From assembly GCA_021811315.1 (NCBI GenBank), contig JAJZPF010000006.1, positions 37,314-101,313 of the forward strand: a stretch of DNA of 64,000 nt, read 5' to 3'. The notes beneath the pieces were generated by a model that was not told the origin of the DNA, ran no database searches, and saw only the letters and a program-made list of their open reading frames with translations. Positions within the stretch are counted from its first letter, which is position 1. The number at the start of each line of letters is the position of its first letter. A program made the position numbers and the translations under genes. Positions 7,874 through 15,081 of this stretch are shown here, one piece after another. The stretch is from a bacterium. GTDB lineage: Bacteria; Elusimicrobiota; Elusimicrobia; Elusimicrobiales; UBA9959.

Positions 7874-8325
7874 TTCGCCGCCTCTTTCTTCTCTTCGGTC
7901 TTCGCCCTGTTCACGTCGACGTGGGGGCTGTGGCAGTCGCGGCAGTCGCGGCCTTTGCCGTTGATGGTCTTTTTCTTGTCGGCCATGGGGGCTTTCATGT
8001 GAAGGCTGCCGGCGCCGTGGCAGGCTTCGCACTGCACGTTCGCCAGGTTCGGGGTCTTTTCCATGGAGACGAAGCCGCTGGCTTCGCCGTAGCCGGTGAC
8101 GTGGCACTTCACGCATTCGGGATTCTTCTGTTCCTCGGCGGTAAGGGATTCTATCGCCTTGAAATGCTTCATCTTGGTCCAGGTCGCATGCTGCTTAGAA
8201 TGGCACATCTTGCACTTATCCGCGCCGAGATACGTAGCCGTAGCGGGAGCGGCGGCGTCCTGAGCCATAACCAGCCCGGCTACGCCCATGAACACCATAC
8301 AACCCAGCAGTGATATCATTTTCAT
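7870..8325 (-). CDS. Periplasmic tetrahaem cytochrome c (cytochrome c554-like)
   Basis: I start at the ATG at 8323-8325, which has a strong AGGAGG 8 nt upstream. This gives 151 residues with a signal peptide (about 1-21, cleaved near VMA-QD). Four CXXCH haem sites are present: CKMCH (38-42), CVKCH (71-75), CEACH (99-103) and CRDCH (128-132). The spacing and the YLGADKCKMCHSKQHATWTKMKH opening resemble the cytochrome c554 family. It is the first gene of the haem operon and overlaps sirC, so haem synthesis and this electron carrier are co-expressed. The redox partner is unknown; the CydA-like protein three genes into the pathway block is a candidate. Confidence 0.85.
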   Translation of the reverse strand: MKMISLLGCMVFMGVAGLVMAQDAAAPATATYLGADKCKMCHSKQHATWTKMKHFKAIESLTAEEQKNPECVKCHVTGYGEASGFVSMEKTPNLANVQCEACHGAGSLHMKAPMADKKKTINGKGRDCRDCHSPHVDVNRAKTEEKKEAAK

Positions 8326-8479
8326 TAAGTATTCCTCCTGATAGTATTGTAATCCGGAAAACAACTTTAATACATATTTTATTATACAACTTTTTTATTA
8401 TCCGCCAAAAGTTGATTAAAGTTAGCGCTATAATGTAACATTTATCTACCGCAGACATAGCATTGGGAGGAATTCAACA
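8326..8479. promoter_or_regulatory. Divergent promoter region between haem operon and beta-oxidation operon
   Basis: An AT-rich 154-bp gap between divergent genes. On the minus strand a perfect TATAAT (+ strand ATTATA at 8381-8386) lies 16 bp from a weak TTGGCG (8403-8408) and could drive the haem operon. On the plus strand a TATAAT at 8429-8434 has no good -35 element. A TTGATT at 8412-8417 spaced 18 bp from TAACAT (8436-8441) is the alternative. The first plus gene has GGGAGG at 8465-8470, 9 nt before its ATG. The exact start points are uncertain. Confidence 0.5.
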
Positions 8480-9625
8480 ATGGATTTTACGTTCAATGAA
8501 GAGCAGAAGATGGTCATTGACGGGGCCCGCCGCTTCGCCAGGGAAAAGCTGGCGCCTTTCGCCGCCGAACTGGACGAGAAAGCGGAGGTCAACATAAAAG
8601 CTTTGAAGGAACTCGGCAGGCTGGGCTATCTGGGCATGACGCTGCCCGAGGAATTTGACGGTTCCAACGCCGGAGTGATCGCTTACGCCGCCTCCATGAT
8701 CGAGTTCAGCAAGGCGGACGCGGGAACCTCCGTCGCCGTCTCGGTGCAGAACTCCCTGGTCAACGACGCCATCCTCACTTTCGGCACGGACGAGCAGAAA
8801 AAGAAATTCCTGCCCAAGCTGGCCTCCGGCGAGTGGATCGGCTGCTTCACCCTGACCGAGGCCAACTCCGGCAGCGATCCAGGTTCCCTGAGGACTTCGG
8901 CCACCAGGGACGGCGACCATTTCGTCATCTCGGGGACCAAGAATTTCACCACCAACGGCGGCATCGCCGACGTGATGATAGTTTTCGCCCAGACCTGCAA
9001 GGAAAAGGGCGCCAAAGGCATTTCCGCTTTCCTGCTTACGAAGGACGTCCCCGGTTTCAAGGTAGGCAAGCACGAGAACAAGATGGGGATAAGGTCGTCG
9101 AGCACCACCGAGATGGTCTACGATAACTGCCGCGTCCCTTCCTCTTCCCTGCTGGGAGAAGAGAACAAGGGCCTGAAAATAGCCCTCACCACCCTCGACG
9201 GCGGGCGCATCGGCATAGCCGCGCAGGCCGTGGGCATCGCCGAAGCGGCGCTGGAGGAAGCCGTCCGCTATTCCAAGGAGCGCGTCCAGTTCGGGCGGCC
9301 CATCTCGGAGCTGGAAGGCGTCCAGTTCATGATCGCCGACATGGCCACCGAAGTGGAAGTGGCCAAGACCATGCTTTACCGCGTGGCCTGGATGAAAGAA
9401 TCCCACTCCGGGAAATACACCAAGGAAGCGGCCATGATAAAGCTTTACGCCTCCGAAATGGCCCACCGCGTCTGCCACAAGGCGCTGCAGGTCCACGGCG
9501 GCTACGGCTTCATGAAGGAATATAAAATAGAGCGCCTCTACAGGGACCAGCGGATCACCGAGATCTACGAAGGCACTTCCGAAATACAGAAGTGCGTCAT
9601 AGCGCGCAGCGTCTTAGGAGAATAA
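8480..9625 (+). CDS. Short-chain acyl-CoA dehydrogenase (butyryl-CoA dehydrogenase type)
   Basis: A canonical FAD acyl-CoA dehydrogenase of 381 residues. It shows the alpha-helical N-domain, FTLTEANSGSDPGSLRTSA, FVISGTKNFTTNGG, the RVQFGRPISELEGVQF helix and the C-terminal LQVHGGYGFMKEYKIERLYRD. The catalytic-base glutamate lies in IYEGTSEIQK about 15 residues from the end. It oxidises a short acyl-CoA to the 2-enoyl-CoA and passes electrons to ETF. It opens an operon in which etfB starts 1 nt after its stop, followed by crotonase, hydroxyacyl-CoA dehydrogenase, thiolase and IcmF. The context favours butyryl-CoA, but substrate specificity cannot be read from the motifs. Confidence 0.92.
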   Translation: MDFTFNEEQKMVIDGARRFAREKLAPFAAELDEKAEVNIKALKELGRLGYLGMTLPEEFDGSNAGVIAYAASMIEFSKADAGTSVAVSVQNSLVNDAILTFGTDEQKKKFLPKLASGEWIGCFTLTEANSGSDPGSLRTSATRDGDHFVISGTKNFTTNGGIADVMIVFAQTCKEKGAKGISAFLLTKDVPGFKVGKHENKMGIRSSSTTEMVYDNCRVPSSSLLGEENKGLKIALTTLDGGRIGIAAQAVGIAEAALEEAVRYSKERVQFGRPISELEGVQFMIADMATEVEVAKTMLYRVAWMKESHSGKYTKEAAMIKLYASEMAHRVCHKALQVHGGYGFMKEYKIERLYRDQRITEIYEGTSEIQKCVIARSVLGE

Positions 9626-9626
9626 C

Positions 9627-10400
9627 ATGAACGTAGCTGTAATTTTGCAGCAGGTCCCCGACACCGAGGCGGTCGTAAAGCCGAACCCCGCCGTTCCGGG
9701 CGGCATCGTCGAAGAAGGCGTGAAGTTCATCCTTAACCCTTACGACGAGTTCGCCGTGGAGGAAGCCCTGAAGATCACCGAAAAAGACGGCGGAGAAGTG
9801 GTCGGGGTCTGCATAGGCCCGGACCGCGCCGAGAACGCTATCCGCATGGCGATGGCCATGGGCATGGAGCGCGCCATCCTGATCTCCGAACCGGCCGCCT
9901 TGGAAGCTGATATCGTTACGCAGGGCGCTATCCTCGCCGCCGCTTTAAAAACCCTCTCCCCCCGCCTGATCCTCAGCGGCCGCGAGATGATAGACAATCA
10001 GAACGACGCCGCCGCCGCGGTGGTGGCCCGCAAGCTTGGCCTGCCCCACGTGCTGGCCGCGAGCAAGATCGAGGTGACCGGGGACAAAGCCGTGGTCGTC
10101 CGCGACATCGAAGGCGGCTCGCTCGAGATAGAAACCTCCCTCCCCGCCGCGATCTCCTGCCAGAAAGGGCTCAACGAGCCCCGCTACCCCACTCTTATCG
10201 CCATCAAACGCGCCAAGAACAAAGAAATAAAGAAGATGACGCTGGCGGAGCTCGGCCTTACGGCCGCCGCGCCCAAAAGCCGCGTCACCGCGCTGCGCCT
10301 GCCCCAGGCCAGGGCCGCCGGCGTCAAGATAACCGGGACCCCCGAAGAAGTCACGGGCAAATGCCTGGCCTGGCTTTCAGGCACGGCGAAAGTAATTTAA
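9627..10400 (+). CDS. etfB: Electron transfer flavoprotein beta subunit
   Basis: A full-length EtfB of 257 residues. It has the LNPYDEFAVEEALKITE signature near residue 36, GGEVVGVCIGPDRAENAIRMAMAMGMERA, LILSGREMIDNQNDAAAAVVA and a C-terminal RYPTLIAIKRAKNKEIKKM segment that contacts the AMP/FAD site. It pairs with the EtfA encoded 19 bp downstream and takes electrons from acyl-CoA dehydrogenases in this window. Whether it bifurcates cannot be decided from sequence by eye. The membrane Fe-S protein at 15082-17010 is the natural acceptor, which argues for simple transfer to quinone. Confidence 0.93.
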   Translation: MNVAVILQQVPDTEAVVKPNPAVPGGIVEEGVKFILNPYDEFAVEEALKITEKDGGEVVGVCIGPDRAENAIRMAMAMGMERAILISEPAALEADIVTQGAILAAALKTLSPRLILSGREMIDNQNDAAAAVVARKLGLPHVLAASKIEVTGDKAVVVRDIEGGSLEIETSLPAAISCQKGLNEPRYPTLIAIKRAKNKEIKKMTLAELGLTAAAPKSRVTALRLPQARAAGVKITGTPEEVTGKCLAWLSGTAKVI

Positions 10401-10419
10401 ACCTTTTAAGGAGCGAACT

Positions 10420-11385
10420 ATGGCTGGTGTCCTCGTCTGGATAGAAACTTCGGAAGGCAAGATCAGGAAGGTGACGCGCGAAGCCGCGAGCGCCGGCGCG
10501 AAGCTGGCCGCGGCGCAGAACGCCCCGCTCTGCGCCGTGCTTTTCAACGGCAAAGACCTGCTCCCCGAGCTGGGGAATATGGGCTTTTCGAAGGTCTACA
10601 CCGCCGACGGGGCCGCTTTCGAGAAATATTCCGGCGAAGCCTACGCCGACGCGCTCGCCGCGGCCGGAGAACAGTGCGGCGCCGACGTTTTCCTCACCGG
10701 CGCGACGGCCCTGGGCCGGGACCTCTCGGCCTGCCTCGCCGCGAAGCTGGACGCCGCGCTGGCCATAGACGTGACCGAAATAAAATACGACGCTAAACCT
10801 CTCAGCGTGGTCCGCCCGGTCTATTCCGGCAAGCTCCTGGCCGACGTCGAACTGACCGCCGGCAAGAAAGTCATCTCCCTGCGCCCCAATGTCTTCCCCG
10901 TAACGGAGAAGCCCGCCGCCGCGCCTGAAATTATCCCCCTTTCCACGGAAACCGCGGCCATCCGCGCCCAAGTCCTCAAGGCTATCAAAGCCGCCGAAGG
11001 CGTGATGGACGTAGCGGAAGCCACGATAATAGTCTCCGGCGGCCGCGGCACCGGCGGGGCGGCCGGCTTCAAGGTCATAGAGGACCTGGCCAGGACCCTG
11101 GGCGGCGCCGTCGGCGCTTCCCGCGTGGCCGTCGACGAAGGCTGGATAGAATATTCCCACCAGGTCGGCCAGACCGGCAAAGTCGTCTCGCCCGTCCTTT
11201 ATATCGCCTGCGGCATCTCCGGCTCCACCCAGCATTTCGCCGGCATGGGCACCTCCAAGTTCATCATCGCCGTAAACACCGACCCCGACGCCCCCATAAT
11301 GGAAAAAGCCGATTTCGCGATAGTAGGGGACCTCTTCAAGGTAGTGCCCGTACTTAAAGAGGAACTCTTAAAAGTAGTTAAGTAG
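10420..11385 (+). CDS. etfA: Electron transfer flavoprotein alpha subunit
   Basis: An EtfA of 321 residues with the C-terminal FAD domain: VSGGRGTGGAAGF, GASRVAVDEGWIEYSHQVGQTGKVVSPVLYIACGISGS (abbreviated here by its key residues GQTGK and GISGS), QHFAGM and AVNTDPDAPI. There is no N-terminal ferredoxin domain. It is preceded by an AAGGAG Shine-Dalgarno and follows etfB by 19 bp. A 222-bp gap containing structured repeat R1 (copy A) separates it from the crotonase gene, the longest gap in this operon. Confidence 0.93.
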   Translation: MAGVLVWIETSEGKIRKVTREAASAGAKLAAAQNAPLCAVLFNGKDLLPELGNMGFSKVYTADGAAFEKYSGEAYADALAAAGEQCGADVFLTGATALGRDLSACLAAKLDAALAIDVTEIKYDAKPLSVVRPVYSGKLLADVELTAGKKVISLRPNVFPVTEKPAAAPEIIPLSTETAAIRAQVLKAIKAAEGVMDVAEATIIVSGGRGTGGAAGFKVIEDLARTLGGAVGASRVAVDEGWIEYSHQVGQTGKVVSPVLYIACGISGSTQHFAGMGTSKFIIAVNTDPDAPIMEKADFAIVGDLFKVVPVLKEELLKVVK

Positions 11386-11403
11386 TCTTGCTCTTTTCTC
11401 AAG

Positions 11404-11570
11404 TCCCCTGTTAGCGCGCCTTCCGGACGGCGCAGGGACCGGGTAAGCAAAACCGTCGTTGAGCCCGACGCTTGCATAAGCGCGGAGGGCGAATACCGAG
11501 TGAGGGCACGGTGTGCCCGAACGTGTTTTGCGTTCCGGTCCCCGCGACGCCCGGAAGCCGAACTCAGGCA
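11404..11570 (+). repeat. Structured repeat R1, copy A (etfA-crotonase gap)
   Basis: A nested hairpin element. The outer stem is GGGACCGG (11435-11442) with CCGGTCCC (11535-11542). The next stem is GCAAAACCG (11447-11455) with CG-T-GTTTTGC (11522-11531). Inside are two hairpins. P3 pairs GCCC (11463-11466) with GGGC (11487-11490) and CGCTT (11469-11473) with AAGCG (11478-11482) around loop GCAT. P4 pairs GGGCAC (11504-11509) with GTGCCC (11513-11518) around loop GGT. A flanking hairpin GCGCC/GGCGC (11416-11433) precedes it. Copy B near 45.7 kb shares almost the whole sequence, and copy C near 44.2 kb shares P3 and P4. It sits within an operon and does not look like a simple terminator, since no U-tract follows. 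Confidence 0.85.
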
Positions 11571-11607
11571 ACCCATTCTAACTCGTACTTATCCAGGAGG
11601 CCCCCTG

Positions 11608-12393
11608 ATGGATTATCAGATCTTGAAGACCGCGGAAGCCGACGGCATACTTACCGTCACCCTCAGCAGACCCAAAGCCCTCAACGCCCTCAACTCCCTT
11701 TTCTTCAAAGAAATGGACGACCTTATCGCCTCCGTGGCCCGCAGGCCGGAGCTGAAAGCTTTGGTCATCACCGGCGAAGGGAAAGCTTTCGTGGCCGGCG
11801 CCGACATAGCCGAGATGGTCGGGATGAATTCCGCCGAAGGCTCGGCTTTCTCCAAGGCCGGGCAGGCCACCTTCAACAGCTTTGAAAACCTCGGCATCCC
11901 CGTGATCGCCGCCGTGAACGGCTTCGCGCTGGGCGGCGGCTGCGAGCTGGCGATGGCCTGCGATATCAGGATAGCCAGCTCCGCCGCCAAATTCGGCCAG
12001 CCCGAGGTGAACCTCGGCCTCGTGCCCGGCTACGCCGGAACCCAAAGGCTCCCCCGCCAGGCCGGGCTGGGCAACGCGCTTTATATGCTGCTCACCGGCG
12101 ACCTTATCTCCGCCGAAGAAGCGCTGCGCATGGGGCTGGTGCAGAAAGTCGTGGAGCCCGACCAGCTTATGCCGGAAGTCATGAAACTCGCCCAGAAAAT
12201 AGCGTCGAAAGGCCCCAAGGCCGTCCGCAAAGCGAAGAAGCTCGCGCGCGCCGGCCTGCTGAACGGTTTCGAAAAGGGCTGCGCCCTGGAAGCCGAAGAA
12301 TTCGGAACCCTTTTCGGCAATGAGGGAACCGAGGGGATGAAAGCTTTCCTTGAAAAACGCAAACCGAACTGGACCATGGAGAAAGCGATATGA
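11608..12393 (+). CDS. Enoyl-CoA hydratase (crotonase)
   Basis: I start at the ATG at 11608, which has AGGAGG 8 nt upstream, giving 261 residues; the upstream in-frame extension runs into repeat R1 and is not credible. The crotonase fold is clear: SRPKALNALN, ITGEGKAFVAGADIAEM (oxyanion hole), NGFALGGGCELAMACDIRIA and FGQPEVNLGLVPGYAGTQRL. The two catalytic glutamates lie in GGGCE and GQPEV. It hydrates crotonyl-CoA or another short enoyl-CoA to the (S)-3-hydroxyacyl-CoA for the dehydrogenase encoded immediately downstream, with which it overlaps by 4 bp (ATGA). Confidence 0.93.
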   Translation: MDYQILKTAEADGILTVTLSRPKALNALNSLFFKEMDDLIASVARRPELKALVITGEGKAFVAGADIAEMVGMNSAEGSAFSKAGQATFNSFENLGIPVIAAVNGFALGGGCELAMACDIRIASSAAKFGQPEVNLGLVPGYAGTQRLPRQAGLGNALYMLLTGDLISAEEALRMGLVQKVVEPDQLMPEVMKLAQKIASKGPKAVRKAKKLARAGLLNGFEKGCALEAEEFGTLFGNEGTEGMKAFLEKRKPNWTMEKAI

Positions 12394-13760
12394 ACTACGC
12401 TGAAAGACTTGAGAACGTTACCGTGCTGGGAGCCTCCGGCAAAATGGGCAGCGGGATTTTGCTCCTGACCGCCATGGAAATGGCCGACCTCAGCCTGAAG
12501 CCGGAGAACAAGGACAGGCAGTTCGTGCTCAACGCCGTAGACGTCTCCAACAAGGCCCTGGACGGACTGATGAAGTACCTGAAGGTCCAGGTCCAGAAGG
12601 CCGCGGAAAAGAAAATAGTGCAGCTGCGCAAAGTCTATGAAGAATGCTGCGACCTCGTAGACAACAAAGAAATAGTGGACCGCTACGTCTCCGACGTCTG
12701 CGCCATCGTCCGCCCCACGGTCGTGCTTGAATCGGCTTACGCTTCCGGCCTGGTCTTCGAAGCCGTGATAGAGAACCCGGCCCTGAAGATAAAGCTTCTT
12801 TCCCAGATAAACAAGAACAGCGCCCTAAATAAGGATAGCGCGAATGCGCCCTGGTTCTTCACCAATACCTCCTCCATCCCGGTGCACGAACTCGACGAGA
12901 AAGCCGCCCTGGGCGGCCGCCTGCTCGGAGTTCATTTTTACAATCCCCCCGCTATCCAGAAACTGGTGGAGCTCATCCGGGCCGCCTCGACCAAGGACGA
13001 GCTCGTGGAGTTCGCGCTGGCCTATGCCAAGAACCTGAAGAAGATCGTAGTTCCTTCGAACGATTACGCGGGCTTCATCGGCAACGGCCATTTCATGCGC
13101 GACGCGCTGCACGGCATCTCGGAGGCGGAACGCCTTTCAAAAGAAATGCCTTTCGCGGAAGCCGTCTACACGGTGAACAGGGCCGCCCAGGATTTCCTGA
13201 TCCGCCCCATGGGCATCTTCCAACTTATAGATTATGTCGGGCTCGACGTCTGCCAGTATATCATGAGCGTGATGGCCGAGCGCTTCCCCGGCGAGACCAT
13301 CCACAGCCCGCTGCTGGACAAGCTGATAGCCGCCGGAGTTAAGGGCGGCCAGTTCTCCGACGGCTCGCAGAAAGACGGCTTCTTCAAATACGAGAAGAAC
13401 CGCCCCGCCGCTATCTATGATCCAGAAACGAAGCAGTATGTTCCGGTCGCTTCTTTCCAGGCCGCCTGCGACGCGAAGATGGGCCCGCTCCCCCAGCCGG
13501 CCCTCAGCTGGAAGTCGGCGGTAAAACATCCGAAGAAAGAAGCCGCGCTTGAAGACTTCTTCGCCAAGCTGGCCGCGATGAGCTCCCCGGGGGCCGTCCT
13601 GGCGATGCGCTACGGCGAGCGCTCCCGCGAGATCGGCCTGAAACTTGTTTCGGACAAAGTGGCCCAGAAAGAGGAAGACGTGAACACGGTGCTCCTTTCC
13701 GGCTTCTATCACGTCTATGGCCCGATCAACAATTACTTTAAAAGAGAGATGGTAAAATGA
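12390..13760 (+). CDS. Atypical 3-hydroxyacyl-CoA dehydrogenase
   Basis: A protein of 456 residues with an N-terminal Rossmann motif VTVLGASGKMGSG (about 10-22), which carries GASGKMG in place of the usual GxGxMG. Typical elements follow: FFTNTSSIPVHEL, GVHFYNPPAIQKLVELI with the catalytic histidine, and IVVPSNDYAGFIGNGHFMRD. The C-terminal helical domain contains PMGIFQLIDYVGLDVCQYI. It probably oxidises (S)-3-hydroxybutyryl-CoA to acetoacetyl-CoA. It is longer than the usual 280-residue Hbd because of an insert between the first strand and the catalytic region (about 50-130) and an extended C-terminus (about 330-456). Coupled by ATGA overlaps to both neighbours. Confidence 0.85.
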   Translation: MNYAERLENVTVLGASGKMGSGILLLTAMEMADLSLKPENKDRQFVLNAVDVSNKALDGLMKYLKVQVQKAAEKKIVQLRKVYEECCDLVDNKEIVDRYVSDVCAIVRPTVVLESAYASGLVFEAVIENPALKIKLLSQINKNSALNKDSANAPWFFTNTSSIPVHELDEKAALGGRLLGVHFYNPPAIQKLVELIRAASTKDELVEFALAYAKNLKKIVVPSNDYAGFIGNGHFMRDALHGISEAERLSKEMPFAEAVYTVNRAAQDFLIRPMGIFQLIDYVGLDVCQYIMSVMAERFPGETIHSPLLDKLIAAGVKGGQFSDGSQKDGFFKYEKNRPAAIYDPETKQYVPVASFQAACDAKMGPLPQPALSWKSAVKHPKKEAALEDFFAKLAAMSSPGAVLAMRYGERSREIGLKLVSDKVAQKEEDVNTVLLSGFYHVYGPINNYFKREMVK

Positions 13761-15010
13761 AAAAACTTAGAAGACGGATATTCATGGCGGCCGGCTACAA
13801 CACCATATCTTTGGGCAGCGGGCGGAAAGAATTCAACCCCAAAAAACCCCGGCCCGGTTTAGAGGAATACATCAAAGAAGCCGGGCAGGCCACTCTTAAG
13901 ATGGTGGGCGGCGCCGTCAACGTGGATGAGGGCGTCATCGGGAATTTCATGGCCTCGAAGTTCAATAACCAGGGCAATCTGGCCGGCCTGATCCCGTTCA
14001 TCGACGAAGGTCTGAAATGGAAGCCCAGCTGCCGCGTCGAAGGCGCCTGCTGCTCCGGCGGCCTGGCGCTGGTCACCGCTATCAAATCAGTGCTGGCCGA
14101 AACGGCGGAAACCGTACTGGCCCTGGGCGTGGAAGTCCAGAACACGGTCAAGGCGGTCTATGGAGCCGACATACTTGCCGGGGCCGGCTGGTATAAAGAG
14201 CGCAAGACCGGGCACGCTTATTTCTTCCCCGGCAAATTCAGCGACAGGGCGGGCGAATATTTCAAGAGATACGGCCTGGAGAAGACCCGCAAGGCAATGG
14301 CGCGCTGGTACAGGAACGCCGTAGAGAACGCCAGATTGGTGCCCACCGCGCAGGAACATCAGAACAAGCAGGAGGACCTGGAAGCGGCGGCGATGTGCAA
14401 GCCCAACCCAAAGTCTTTCGTCGAGAACCTCACTATCTACGACTGCTCCAAAGTCTCGGACGGCGCGGCCTCCATAGCCGTGCTCTCGGAAGAAGGCCTG
14501 AAGAAGGCCGGCATAGCTAAAAAAGACGCGGTCGAAATAGTCGGTTTCGGCCAGGTGGAAGCGGACCTGACGGCGGCTCCCGCTGACCTGGCGCGGCTCG
14601 ACACCACGGCCGAGGCCGTAAGAAGGGCCCTGGAATCGGCCGGGATAACCGCCGCCGACCTCGGCACCGTCGAGTGCCATGACTGCTTCACCATCACCGG
14701 CATCCTCTCGGTAGAGGCAATAGGCCTGGCCAAGCAGGGCGAGGGCGCGGACTTCGTAAGCGCCGGCAACACCTCGAGGAACGGGAAGATACCTTTTAAC
14801 ACCACCGGCGGCCTTGTAGGCTGGGGCCACCCGACGGGAGCTACCGGCGTGCGCCAGGCTGTGACCATCTGGGAGCAGCTTACCGGCAAGGCCGGCGCCT
14901 GGCAGATCGAGGTTCCCGAAAACCGCCCCTACGCTTTATCGATAAGCATGGGCGGAAACGACAGGACCGTAGTGGCTATAGTCTACCGCCGCCCCGCCGA
15001 CGCGAAGTAA
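13757..15010 (+). CDS. Thiolase-superfamily acyltransferase (SCP2-type)
   Basis: A protein of 417 residues of the non-decarboxylating thiolase fold. The nucleophile region is CRVEGACCSGGLAL (C98, possibly C99). The other active-site elements are ECHDCFTITGI and GLVGWGHPTGATGVRQAV. CHDCF in place of the NEAF of classical biosynthetic thiolases points to the SCP-2/archaeal-type thiolase branch. It would cleave acetoacetyl-CoA or a longer 3-ketoacyl-CoA. It overlaps the dehydrogenase gene by 4 bp. The 71-bp gap behind it holds a GGAAGAG/CTCTTCC hairpin. A second, classical thiolase is encoded at 25459, so the two probably differ in chain length preference. Confidence 0.86.
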   Translation: MKKLRRRIFMAAGYNTISLGSGRKEFNPKKPRPGLEEYIKEAGQATLKMVGGAVNVDEGVIGNFMASKFNNQGNLAGLIPFIDEGLKWKPSCRVEGACCSGGLALVTAIKSVLAETAETVLALGVEVQNTVKAVYGADILAGAGWYKERKTGHAYFFPGKFSDRAGEYFKRYGLEKTRKAMARWYRNAVENARLVPTAQEHQNKQEDLEAAAMCKPNPKSFVENLTIYDCSKVSDGAASIAVLSEEGLKKAGIAKKDAVEIVGFGQVEADLTAAPADLARLDTTAEAVRRALESAGITAADLGTVECHDCFTITGILSVEAIGLAKQGEGADFVSAGNTSRNGKIPFNTTGGLVGWGHPTGATGVRQAVTIWEQLTGKAGAWQIEVPENRPYALSISMGGNDRTVVAIVYRRPADAK

Positions 15011-15081
15011 GGGGCGGAGGCCGGCGCGCGGGGAGCAGGGGAAGAGTTCAGGGGAGCTCTTCCACGGTTCCTTATAAATTT

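Noticed and set aside
7298..8116. Extended version of sirC reading upstream into the cytochrome gene
   Set aside because: The additional residues are Arg/Pro-rich and are the out-of-frame reading of the tetrahaem cytochrome; family N-terminus begins near the ATA at 7873.
11435..11542. R1 elements as tRNA genes or a CRISPR array
   Set aside because: No acceptor stem with CCA-like end, T-loop or anticodon arm is recognisable, and there is no regular repeat-spacer pattern.
11404..11570. R1 copy A as a simple intrinsic terminator after etfA
   Set aside because: No U-tract follows, the fold is multi-branched, and related copies occur in unrelated intergenic places.
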